Shown: positions 53,437 through 64,000 of the stretch, one piece after another | Position numbering within the stretch: position 1 is the stretch's first letter | Layout of the letters: every line of letters begins with the position of its first letter | Origin: Wuchereria bancrofti | Taxonomy: Eukaryota; Nematoda; Chromadorea; Rhabditida; Onchocercidae | Assembly: GCA_005281725.1 (NCBI GenBank) | Contig: SSBO01000013.1 | Location: forward strand, 990,281 to 1,054,280 | Length of the DNA stretch: 64,000 nt | Direction of reading: 5' to 3' | The notes under the pieces: model-generated | What the model saw: only the letters and a program-made list of their open reading frames with translations | What the model was told of the DNA's origin: nothing | Database searches by the model: none | Program-made: the position numbers and the translations under genes

Positions 53437-56319
53437 TCATGTCAATGAAACTCCATTAGTTGAAACAGTTGATGACACTGAAGATGATTTGATACCATTC
53501 AGTGATTTTGATAATTTCATCTCAACTGTCTCATAGTCTGTTTGTTCGGTAATGAGATCTTTAAAACGTCTTGCTAAATTTTTCATTTGCAGCGTTTTCA
53601 GTCGTTGCTGTTCACTTTTCATATACCATAATCGACCGTCTAATGCGATACTTTCAACGTCCGCGCTGAAAATATGCCAAGTACACATGTTTTTATAGTA
53701 TCATTCTTTAATAATGACATACTTAAGGCCTTATTCATTAAGAGTTTCACTTTATTAAGTCGGTCCATTTGGGTTTTCGATGTTTCAGAAGCGCAAACCT
53801 GCTTAAAACTGCTGAAGTTTTGAATTCTTAATTCATAAGGAAAAAAAAGATGGCGAAAAATACTACTAAGCATAATGAAATTCCTTGATTTTAAAATATC
53901 TCTTTCGTGACTTTTGTTTTTGCCTTTTACCACACATATAATTAAGCTCAATTATGTGTTTATTAAAATAAATGTAAAGAAATTTGAAGTAATTCACTTA
54001 CGTTTTAGCTATAGCTCTCTGAACTCGTTGTGCAAAGTCTTGGTTACTTTCACCTGGTTGTTTTTGTTGTGGCTCCAAATAAGTGACATCATAAACCATT
54101 GCCCATGACGTTAGTACGCGTAGTAAATATTGCGAAAATTTTGGTTCTGACCAAAATGAATCACCAAAACGTGCATTTTGCCTAAAAAATGCTTAGTGAA
54201 ATTTTTGGGAGAAAAATTTATTTTTTTTTTAAGGCAATAAATTTCAAATATTTTTTTTAGAAAAAAAAACATTTTGGAAATTTGTTTTGATATTATTACC
54301 TTATTGCTATAGGATAGATAACAACACTGTCTTCAAAAACAGCTTTTCGAAACTGTAAAACACGCGTGTTATTCGTGCAATAGCCTTCAGGAAATAGTAG
54401 CACTGGGCCATCAACCTGAAATTTATGTGAAATAATTTCTAAATATTTGAAATTCTCCAGTGGTGAATTGAAGATTTTTACATTAAATGTTAAAATAATT
54501 AGTCAAAACTGAAATAATCCATCAGTGGCGGAAAAAGCCATAGAAGATATTTTTTTTATTTATAATTTTTATTTTTATTATTTATATTTTTTAAATTTCA
54601 AACCTTTGCTTTTCGAATTACTTCATCCATGAAACGTTTACGATCTGTGGCACTACGTCGTTCAACCCATAGCGTTGGAATTAATTTTTCGGCAATAGTT
54701 TCAATAAAGCAAATAAGACCAGTTTGACGTTGACCCGTTACTGTAAAGCCGTAACCATTATTTGGGTCAATATCGGCGTAAATTACCTGTATATCATTTG
54801 GTGATAAATGATTCGCCACAGCAATACCTGAAAATTTCACCAAAACATAATGTTAGGTATTATGGCATTCACGTATTAATTTAATAAGAAAATGATTTAC
54901 ATGATCAAAAGGTGTGCAATATATATTACAGATGACATTAATATTATCATATTAATATATAGCTACTACAATTATATTATAGAAAATTTAGATTAGAAAT
55001 AAGGATGAATGCACATATTCTGATATTTATGATTTTAATGATTATGATTAATTTAATTTATAAAACTTAAGGAATTAATTGATGTAATTTAGTTTTAAAA
55101 TATTTAGCAAAGAAAAACAAAGAAAGAAAAACATAACAGCATATACTATTTACCTGGATGTTTAGGCCTATATTGGCGATTATGATATCTGGCAACAAGG
55201 CCAATTCCAGCACAAAATAATCGACAATTCATAATACCGACACGTAATTTTTGTTCATCAGTCATATCCATAAAATGTTCAGCAACAATTGCGCTTGTTG
55301 AGAAAATGAATGAAGCAAACATTAATGATAATCGTATTGGTAATAAAACACCATAGCGAAATAGTAATGCGACAAAGTAGCCAAAAATGTGTTGTCGTGA
55401 AATGCGACGTTTTGCATCCGGAAATGGTAATCGGCCAGGATGTTCCAGTAATGTGCTATAGAATGGTGGAGCAGAATCGAATGCAACGCTCAATTGATCC
55501 TATCAATAATTTGATAATAAAATCAGAAAGTAAGAAAAAAAGAAAAAAATAGTCGGTCAAAATTTATTCGTAATTAATTATTGGGCATTAATTAGAGTGA
55601 AAAAATTTTTTAATTAGAGTGAAAAAATTTTTAGAAATAAATCCTTTGAAAAATTTTTCTTTGAAATGTATGATAAAGTGGCGAAACTTCTCAAATCAAA
55701 TCAAATAGTAATGCTTTAATAATTAGTAAGAGATAATTATTTAAGAAAGCACAATTCAACCTGAATAATTGCTTCGAAGCCAGCTTTAAATGCATCCGAG
55801 CAGACATCAAATACATTTAGCATTGGAGTTTCACTATAATATTATATATTTGTTATTAAAGGGGAAGGAAAAATAAAGGGAAGTTTAACAATTAATTAAA
55901 TTTAAATTAACAAAGACTATGAAAATTGGCACAAATTCATTTAAAAAAAGACCTAAAATTTTAAACTTTTCACTGATTGATTTAGCTTATTTTTAAAATT
56001 AAATTTAACCTCTCACTTTTTTTTAAAATGATAAAGTTTAAAAATGAATTTGATATTTTAATTACCTGAAATAAAATGATGATAATGAGTCATCACGATG
56101 TTTTCGAAGCAATGATGTATCACATTGTTTAATAATTGCTGGCCATGATGTATCAGTTTGTGGATAATTATGTGGATAAAAATTTTGCACAAATTTTACT
56201 AATTTAACATATAAATGCGGTAATGGTCCCCAACCATAGCCGCATATTATTAGCAAAACTGTTGTTAATACCAAACCTAATAACCATCCAATATATATGG
56301 ATAAAAGCGCATTCAGCAT
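53437..56319 (-). CDS. ER glycerol-3-phosphate acyltransferase (GPAT3/4 type)
   Basis: Transfers an acyl group from acyl-CoA to glycerol-3-phosphate, the first step of glycerolipid synthesis, at the ER membrane; related to C. elegans ACL-4/ACL-5 (family knowledge). Exons: 56066-56319, 55761-55833, 55154-55499, 54604-54827, 54300-54415, 54002-54181, 53437-53665; 473 residues (human GPAT4 456). An N-terminal membrane segment (WLLGLVLTTVLLIICGYGWG) and a second pair (IFGYFVALLFRYGVLLPIRL onward) precede the catalytic part. Motif I is VANHLSPND with H231 and D236 (HX4D); motif III is LLFPEGYCTNNT at about 305-316; VVIYPIAIR and FGDSFWS follow as in GPAT4. The first coding exon is preceded by TTTTCAG at 56365, so either a trans-spliced leader joins here (start at 56319) or an upstream exon supplies a longer N-terminus. 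Confidence 0.92.
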
Positions 56320-56482
56320 ACCTTTCTCGCGTACTTTTTTGCAATAAATTGATAAAATAAACACTGAAAATTTTAAATATTATTTCATACAATACTTTTA
56401 AAAAAGAAGAAAAAACAGTTTTTATCAAATTTTTTCATATTCAATAATTTAATTACATCCGATAAGCATCTACCACTATTAT

Positions 56483-56540
56483 TCATTATTATTATTATTA
56501 TTTATTATTGTTATTGTTATTATTATCATTATTTATCATC
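56483..56540. repeat. ATT/TTA microsatellite
   Basis: Imperfect ATT, GTT and ATC trinucleotide units. Confidence 0.75.
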
Positions 56541-57105
56541 ATTGTATCTCATATTTTTTCCACATTTTAACTGCTATCTTCATCTGATATATTTTTGCTA
56601 CCGTTATCTTATCATATCTTTCTACATCGATAATAACTCACTCTTTACAATTAATCTTCTCATTAGTGGTAATTGCTATTACGCCAGAATGGATCAAAAA
56701 TATTTATGCTTCTCACTCAGCAGTACTATACAATGATAAGAATACACGAGAATTGTAAGAATAGAAGAAAAAAAATTGGTATATGACATCTTGAATTTTG
56801 GAAATTTTATTAGCTAAATTCAGAGGAATCAAAACTGAACAAAAAGGAAGAAATACCTTTCTAATTATTATTACCCACAAATACAATTGTCAAAAGATAG
56901 TAATATTGCCTTTTTCTTTTTTTTTCCTAAAGTATTTAAAGAATAATTTTTCTCCCTTTTATTCGACTAAACTAATTTGTGACATTTAATAAATCGATTA
57001 GTTGAAATAAGCAAAGAGCTTTTGGGCAAACAGCTTGTTTGTCATAAGGCGGAAAAGAAATGTAAATAAAAGAGAGCAAAGAACTTTGATTCTCTAACTT
57101 TATCA

Positions 57106-57422
57106 ACAACAACAATGACGATGATGATGATAGCTGATGATGATGATAATGAATGATGATAACGATAGTGATAATGATGATTGATGATGGTACTAGTAAC
57201 GACTGACAATGTTAAATGGTGATAATAAGATAATCATGGTAATGATAATGATGATCGGTAATGATGTAGATAGGAATAATGATAATGATGATGAGTGATA
57301 ATGACGAATGATGATAATGATGACTGATGATGACAGGAATAATAATGATAATGATGATAGATGAGATAATGATACTGATGACAATGATGAATGATGATGG
57401 CGAATAATGATAGCAGTAATAA
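57106..57422. repeat. GAT/AAT imperfect trinucleotide array
   Basis: More than 300 bases of interrupted GATGAT, AATGAT and GATAAT units, which create a Ser/Ile-rich ORF on the minus strand. The interruptions suggest an old array. Confidence 0.85.
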
Positions 57423-57663
57423 TCAAAAAGTTTTCGTGTAAATTTATTTTTTATTCATAACGAAAAATAATAAAATTTTAATAAGTCATTAAAAACGTAA
57501 AGCAAACAAAAATAGTAAATTTTAAATATTTAATAAAATAAAACAGAAAAAAAGAAAGGAATGAAAAAATTTCCAGTATCTTTTGTTTGCATTGTTGAAA
57601 AGAGGTATTGGTTGATATCATTAGTTATCTACCTACCCAATGAAAAAATTGGGTTATCTAGTA

Positions 57664-57733
57664 ACACATACATGCATACATACATACACACATACACACA
57701 TACATGCATACTTATAAACATACATATACGAAT
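57664..57733. repeat. ACAT/ATAC tetranucleotide microsatellite
   Basis: Tandem CATA units with ACAC variants, about 70 bases. Confidence 0.85.
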
Positions 57734-59084
57734 ATGTAAGCATGCAAATGACATCTGTGTCATCTGATGTTTACGAAAGAATTGACGTAATGCATTTGCA
57801 AATGGATAAGATAAAAAAAAAATGAATGAAATTATTTGAGTAAACAGAAGAATTTGTTTGAAATCAAAAATTTCTTAAAGAAAACAAAAACTGATTTAAA
57901 TTAATTTTTAAACATAAAAAAGAAAACTGAGAAAATTTTCGTTTTTAATTTATATCATATATTTAATATATATATTATTTCTAAATTAAAACAAAAGAAA
58001 AAAGAAAACCCACTGTGAAATGAACTTATTGGAAAAACAATTAAATGGGATATTATCAAATTTAATTGTAGCCTTAATTGAAAAAAAAAAAATGATTTTA
58101 ATGTTGAAATTTCACGGATTAATTAATATCATCAGCTTTATCACCCTAAAAACAAATGGGATTTTTAGCTTCTAGCAACTTGAATGAATGCATTTCATTT
58201 CACTTTATTTCGTTCAATTAGTTACTAGAAATGAAAATTATAGTGAGAATATAAATTATAAATACTATTTGTTACTCATTGATTTAATTCTGTAAAATTT
58301 GCTTATAATTCTGCCCCAAAAAATATATGGAAAATAAATGCATTTAAATCTGATATTTTCATAAGTTGAAAATGAATTCATCTTTAAAATTTCAGTTTTA
58401 ATTAGGAAAGAAATAGCAAATGAATCAAATGAAATTAAAAATTTTTGTAAATTTCTTCTAAAATTGTCTCATTTTTTCATTTCTCTGCTTTCATCATTTA
58501 ATGTTATTCCGATGAAGAAAGCAAGAAAAATTTTAAATGCATAAAAAATATCTATTAAAACAAAGTGAAAATGAAAGGGAGAATTTAAATGAAAGAAATA
58601 AATTTAATAAAAAAAAAAGGAGAAAAAAACTTCAAAAGAGAGATAAACAAGTTAACACTACTGTCCACTTGTTTTGCTTTGTCAGTTATATTTCAGCGGA
58701 CAACTATAAAAGTATGAGCTTGATTTTTAAAAGGAAGCACACAATAATTAATTTCGTAATCATAAATTTAATTGTTATATAATTCTTTAGAAAAAAATAT
58801 TTATTCGTTTTAAATTTTGAAATATGAAATAAGAAATTGAGGAAATTTTTGCGGAAATGAAAAACAAAAAAGCGAATTCATTTTAGCACCGCCGATTCTT
58901 GCTTTCTTTCTTCTTTTTTAAAATTGTGAAAAAATGTCAAAATTAATCAATTAATGATATGAGTCAAAAAAATATTATAGATTAACAAATTCATTTTATT
59001 CATTTTGTACAATCAAATAAATCCATCGATTTTAAAATTACACACAATTCAATTTACGAAACTTCTCATCAATACAAAATGTTC

Positions 59085-59217
59085 ACTAATAATAATTAAT
59101 TAATTAATTAGTTATGATAATAGTAACAATAATAATAATAGTAATAATAATAATAACAATAATAATAGTAGTAATAAAATCAATAATAATAGTAGTACTT
59201 CACATATATATATATAT
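59085..59217. repeat. AAT-rich microsatellite ending in a TA run
   Basis: Interrupted AAT and TAG trinucleotides followed by an AT dinucleotide run near 59202-59216. Confidence 0.8.
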
Positions 59218-59584
59218 ACATAACTATGCAAAGTAACCTATAAATGGATGGATGAAATATACACAAATATTGAAACAATATACAAAAAAGAATCTAAATT
59301 AATAAATGAATTCGAGCATTTGAATATAATTAAAATTTGATTTTATATGAACAAAATAGATTTATTATATTTATTGATAATGGAAATATTTAGAATTGTA
59401 GATAATAAAGCAAACTAAGAATGTTTTTTCGTTTTTTTTTTTTAATTTTCGAAATTTATGACAGAATTTAGGAAGAAAAAATGAGTTATTAATTTATATT
59501 ATCATTGAAGTTTGACATTTTAGGAAAATACAATAAATTCATTTTATTTTAAGCTTATTTATTTTAAATGCATATGTACGCTTT

Positions 59585-59897
59585 TTTATTATTATTGAAT
59601 GCAAATCGATATGAGTGAATTAAAAAAAAACAAAGTTGCATTTTAAATTATTAAAATCCAGCAAGATTCTTTTTTTTTGAAATACTATAAAGCTTTTCAT
59701 CAGTAAATCTTGTCTAATTCTAATTTAAATTAAGATAAATNTTTATTATTATTGAATGCAAATCGATATGAGTGAATTAAAAAAAAACAAAGTTGCATTT
59801 TAAATTATTAAAATCCAGCAAGATTCTTTTTTTTTGAAATACTATAAAGCTTTTCATCAGTAAATCTTGTCTAATTCTAATTTAAATTAAGATAAAT
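59585..59897. repeat. Exact 156-bp direct repeat around a single N (assembly join)
   Basis: 59585-59740 and 59742-59897 are identical across all 156 positions, including the homopolymer lengths, and are separated only by the one undetermined base at 59741. This is what results when two contigs with overlapping ends are joined with a placeholder N and the overlap is not merged. True copy number here is most likely one. Confidence 0.9.
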
Positions 59898-61210
59898 TTA
59901 TCCATCTATTTTAAAAACAGAATTACAAAATATTTGAGCTATTGATTTTTCCTTGTAATATCTAATATGTTAATTTTTTTCTCTATTGATTGATCTTGAT
60001 TGAAAGAATCTATTGATCTAGATTAAAAAGAAAGTTAACATATTTTGCGAGACTTTTAAGTTCAAACAATCAATAGCTTTTGTTACAATCTGATTCCTAA
60101 TTACAATTAACTGATCTGTTTCACAAGTATAAAAAAAGAATCTTCAAATGTTTTGAAGTTAGATAAAATAATTGATAAACTTTTTACAAAAAAAAAATGA
60201 ATAATGAAATTTATGAGGCGAAAAAAAGAAAATGAATACAAGTTAATTAATATGAAATAAGATTAAACAATAAAAAATAAAAATGAAATACTAAATTTCA
60301 AAACTCACTTTTTAATCTTTTAACAAATCTTTCGCAAATGTAAACCTACCAAAACAATGGTCAATCAATAATGTATTACAATACAAAATGAAACATAAAA
60401 CCACGTTGGACAATGAAACAATATATTAATAATATGATTAGATATTAGATTTTATTATAATTTATTTATTATATATCAGTAATTCATTTGCATATAAATT
60501 TGATTGATTTAAATATGATATGAAAAATGTGTATTGTATGTTTGGATGCGAAAATTTGAATGAGGAATAATTGAAATCAAATAAATGATAGAATGATTGC
60601 TTTTTCTTTTGTCAACTAATTAATATAGGAAACTAGAAAAAGCTGATAAATTGGTTTAATTTGTCTTTTATTTATTTTAATGCCAAATTAATTAAATTTA
60701 AATCAAATGGAAATAGATTTTATTGCCAAGTAAATGATTTTTTTCTCACTTCAGTTATAAGTAAAAGGCAAAAATTAGCCAATTGAAAATTAGCTAGATA
60801 AAATAGCATTGTTAAGTTTAGGTAGGGACGATGTATTGATGATATGATATCACTTCAGGTAATCTTACAAATTATTTCATAATTTGAATGAAGTTATAAA
60901 TTGTTGAATATGTTTATTAAATATTAAACAAAAGAATATTTATGTTAAAAAATAATTTTTTACAAAATTTTTTCTAGAAATTTGACAACACTTATTTAAA
61001 TTAAAATTGAAAAAAAGTGAAGGATGAATAGATACATAAAACTATAGATTTGGAAAGCTGAAAAATTTTTAAATATATCAATGACTGATAATTAAAATCA
61101 TAAGCAGTATGTATTAAATTTACCGGTTAGTAACAATTAGGCAGGAAAATCAATACTAGTAAAAAATGAATTAGAAACCAGACAGGAAGAGGACCGGAAG
61201 AATATAAATG

Positions 61211-63947
61211 CTACCAACCATTTGAACCGACATCACCGACGTATACATTTAAGGATGATGAGACTAAATCCTGAAAGAAAGCGAAATAAATAATTACTGC
61301 TTTTTTTTTAAGAAATGGAACGTATTAAATTTTCCGGTGGATAAGAGAACAGAACAAGCATAAAATGATAATACTCAATTAGTTTTGAAAAATTTTCAAT
61401 AAATATAAAATGACAATATTTAATTGATTTTGCAAAATTTTTTATAAGCATAAAATGACAATGCGTTAATTAGTTTTGAAAAAATTTTATAATCACAAAA
61501 TAAGAGTACTTAATAAGTTTTTGAAAAATTCCATGAACAATAATAACAGTTAATTGATTCTGAAAAAAAAAACCTACATAGTCACGGAATTTATAATATT
61601 TAATTGATTTTGAAAAAAGTTTTTGTAAGCAAAAAATCTATAACAAACACAAAATGACAATGCCTAATTGATTCTCGTCAAATTATCATAAACAAAAAAT
61701 AATAGCATAAATAAATTAAAATTTCAAAACTAATCTAAAAAACTTTCTGAGGCTCATTTTTGTTATAAACTGGTCAGTAAATTTTTAAAATAAAAATTTT
61801 ATCAAATTGCTATGATTATTAGTTTCATTTTTTTGTTATCAGTTATGAAAAATATTTAACGACTATTTACTCCAATTATCTTTGTCTAAACAAGCAAGGG
61901 AATTTAATTTCTTACCATTCAAATTAATTTAACTTATAATTTTCAAGAACGTGATGAAGAAATTAATGTGAATTAACTAAGCTCTACGTAATTAGCATTT
62001 CAAAATTTAATTCGACGTTATTTTATTACTACAAGTAGGAAAGAAAGTTAAAATATTGAGTAGAAATTGCAAAAAAGAAAAAATAATAAAAAAATATAAA
62101 ATTTATTAAACGTTATGCATCACTATAATGAAATTAATGATACCAGTAAAAATTGGAAATGAATTTATATAAGATCCAAATATTGCTTATGAATGCTTAA
62201 CAGATTGTTTAGGAAAAATTTTATATCATTTCTAAGTATCTGATATCATTTTTAATTATTATTATTATGAAACTAGTGATTCTTAATGTTATTTACTTGA
62301 AAAATGAATAAATTTTATGGTTGTTTAATCTTTTCTTTTTATTTAAAAATGAAAAAGAAAATATAATAAAATAAATTTATTGCAAAAAAAAAATACTTTT
62401 AAAAATTTTAGTATACAATTCAAAAATAAGGAACAACTTCTAGTTCTCATTAAAGTTCGAAAAAATGAAAAACTGGGTGACATTCAATGGGCACACATTT
62501 CACATTCTTATCAATTCACTTTGATTCACTTTTGATAGTCGAAGCGACTAGCGATTTCCACTATCACAAATGGTAATTTTATCAGTTCGTTGTTACCAGT
62601 AGCATCAATTTCAACAATATCGTAATGTTAGTGCATTATTAATTTTTCTTTTAAATAAGTTCATACGATGCTTGAAATTATAATTTCAAAAATATAATAC
62701 ATTTTGAAATATATTTTACTTAAGATATATTTTTAAAAAATTAAAAAAAAAATTTCTTATATTTTGCAATATTTCCAATAATTTCAATAATTCTAATATA
62801 TTAAAAATTTCTAACATTAATTGTGTTTTAATTATTTGTCAACCTTTCAACAATTACAAATGGTTCAATTCAGTTTGTTTATTTCGCGCTTTTCTTCTTT
62901 CTGAATTGAGAAAATAATATGAATCACAGTGATGTCACAGCGAAAAAAACGACGAAAAAAAATTAAATTAATGAAATTATAAATGACTGAATGAATTTAA
63001 GAAGGGAAAAAAATTAACTGATAGATTTACAAATAAGTGAATGAATTTAAAAAAGAAAAAAATGAATTAATAATTTTATAAATGAATTCATGAGCATAAA
63101 ATGAAGAAAAAAGTAACAGATTTATAAATGAATGAATGGAATTTTAAACGAGAAAATTGATTTAACGAATTTATAACTGAATGAATTTAAAAGACAAAAA
63201 ATTAAGCTAATAAACTTGATTTAGATGAATGAATTTAAAATCATTTATAAAAAGGAAAAAAATTAAATTAATAAATTTATAAATGAATAAATTTAGCTGA
63301 CCTGTCGTTGTGAATCAGTTCGTTTATGAAAATGTTTTGTTGACATATTGCTTTGTTGTTGTTGTTCAATGATACAACGAATTATAGCATTCCATTTTTC
63401 TTTAGTAAATAATTTCTTGTAATTTGGTCCTAAACAAATCTCTTCAATTTGTTTACTATCACGTGCATTTATAAGCGTTTCACGAAATGTCACATTATTG
63501 GTCACCAAACGACGCCATCGACCTGAAATTTTCTTCAGTTGAATGCAAAAAATAATTTATTTTCATATTTTTTCGTCATGCTAATTACTTCAGAAAAAAA
63601 CATTAATTTATAAAATATATTAAATTAAAATACTTATTACTTGATATTAATGAGTAGAAAAAAAAATCCTACTGACGCCTTTTTTAAACTAATTTGTGAC
63701 ATGGATTTGTTAATTTAATATCACTTTCTCTTAGTAACAAGTGTATAACTTATGACTTATTGAAAAGATGGAAAAATTTTCAAAAATAAGTATTTGAATA
63801 AACGATTTTTTTTTGAATAAAAAATTTATTAACCAAATTCTTGTTCGGTAAGTTTACGTGCACCAATACCGCGTATTTTACCAATACATTGAATTAGGCG
63901 TTCAATTGCAGGTTCCAAATCATGATAATTAGGCATATGTGACATTC
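61211..63947 (-). CDS. 3' end of an unidentified gene (partial)
   Basis: Three exons in phase: 63834-63947, 63302-63522 and 61211-61270. The first is preceded by ATATTTCAG and enters in phase 1, so at least one more exon lies beyond the right edge; the stop is TAG at 61211-61213. The visible part is 131 residues: PNYHDLEPAIERLIQCIGKI, RGIGARKLTEQEFGRWRRLV, FRETLINARDSKQIEEICLG, a Gln-rich EQQQQSN, and the end SSSLNVYVGDVGSNGW. It is soluble-looking and helical, with a conserved-looking C-terminus. I do not recognise the family. Both introns contain degenerate minisatellites (61352-61690 and 62955-63297). The gene lies upstream of the acyltransferase on the same strand, 4.9 kb away. Confidence 0.65.
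61352..61690. repeat. Degenerate minisatellite, period about 50-65
   Basis: Six or so units of the form ATAAAATGACAAT, then TTAATTGATTTTGAAAAA, then a T-rich stretch and ATAA. The copies are diverged. Confidence 0.6.
62955..63297. repeat. Degenerate minisatellite, period about 50-60
   Basis: Six to seven units built on ATTTATAAATGAATGAATTTAA followed by an A-rich segment. The array runs up to the splice donor of the adjoining exon. Confidence 0.6.
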
Positions 63948-64000
63948 CTGAAATATTTTTAAACGATACTTGATTAAATTTGAAAAATAAATATTAAAAT

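Larger units (their letters stand above)
56320..61210. other. Repeat-rich spacer upstream of acyltransferase
   Basis: About 4.9 kb with no convincing coding exon. It holds several microsatellites, an artificial contig join at 59741, and long A/T runs. ORFs at 56542-56736, 57561-57767 and 58537-58782 look like chance products of repeats or A-rich sequence. Confidence 0.6.

Noticed and set aside
57193..57426. Ser/Ile-rich minus-strand ORF
   Set aside because: Translation of the GAT/AAT repeat array.
58537..58782. Lys-rich 81-codon ORF starting in A-rich DNA
   Set aside because: Poly-A-derived Lys/Asn composition with no family resemblance and no splice context.
59585..59897. Biological tandem duplication
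   Set aside because: Complete identity, including homopolymer lengths, and the single N between the copies point to an assembly join.

Overview
The window is nuclear DNA of a parasitic nematode, most likely a filarial worm (Onchocercidae). The evidence is its very A+T-rich sequence, small exons split by short introns with nematode-style acceptors (TTTCAG, and several TTTAAG), acceptor-like motifs a few bases before many start codons (expected for spliced-leader trans-splicing), a tandem-repeat galectin and an SXP/RAL-2 (DUF148) secreted protein. I saw no bacterial, viral or organellar genes, and no CRISPR array, rRNA, tRNA or autonomous transposon. All gene models were assembled by hand from splice sites, reading phase and remembered family alignments; no search was run.

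Left part (1-17.2 kb): SURF4 cargo receptor (minus, 7 exons), a two-domain galectin (minus, 7 exons), then after a divergent 1.8 kb spacer the splicing factor PRPF38B (plus, 9 exons) and the proteasome-associated deubiquitinase UCHL5/UBH-4 (plus, 8 exons).

Middle part (17.7-31.4 kb): a small unrecognised multi-pass membrane protein (plus), a repeat-rich spacer, a C2H2 zinc-finger gene that looks PRDM-like (plus) and a small cysteine-containing secreted protein of unknown family (minus). A long, very A+T-rich stretch follows, with a few exon-like fragments that I could not resolve.

Right part (31.4-64 kb): proteasome subunit alpha-6 (minus), an ATAD5/Elg1-like PCNA unloader of about 23 exons (minus), an SXP/RAL-2 protein (plus), the dynein light chain DYNLT2B/TCTEX1D2 (plus), ribosomal protein L28 (minus) divergent from the replication kinase CDC7 (plus), an ER glycerol-3-phosphate acyltransferase of the GPAT3/4 type (minus), a 4.9 kb repeat-rich spacer, and the 3' end of an unidentified gene that leaves the window (minus).

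The genes do not form a pathway cluster. Two touch the 26S proteasome (UCHL5, PSMA6), two touch DNA replication (ATAD5, CDC7) and two are probable secreted, host-facing nematode proteins (galectin, SXP/RAL-2), but none of these pairs is adjacent. The less ordinary signals are short near-perfect hairpins in at least six introns, a MITE-like inverted-repeat element in SURF4, a galectin whose first domain has lost its sugar-binding residues, a His/Cys-rich PRPF38B tail, and an exact 156-bp repeat around a single N that marks an uncollapsed contig join. I found no convincing new multi-gene system.
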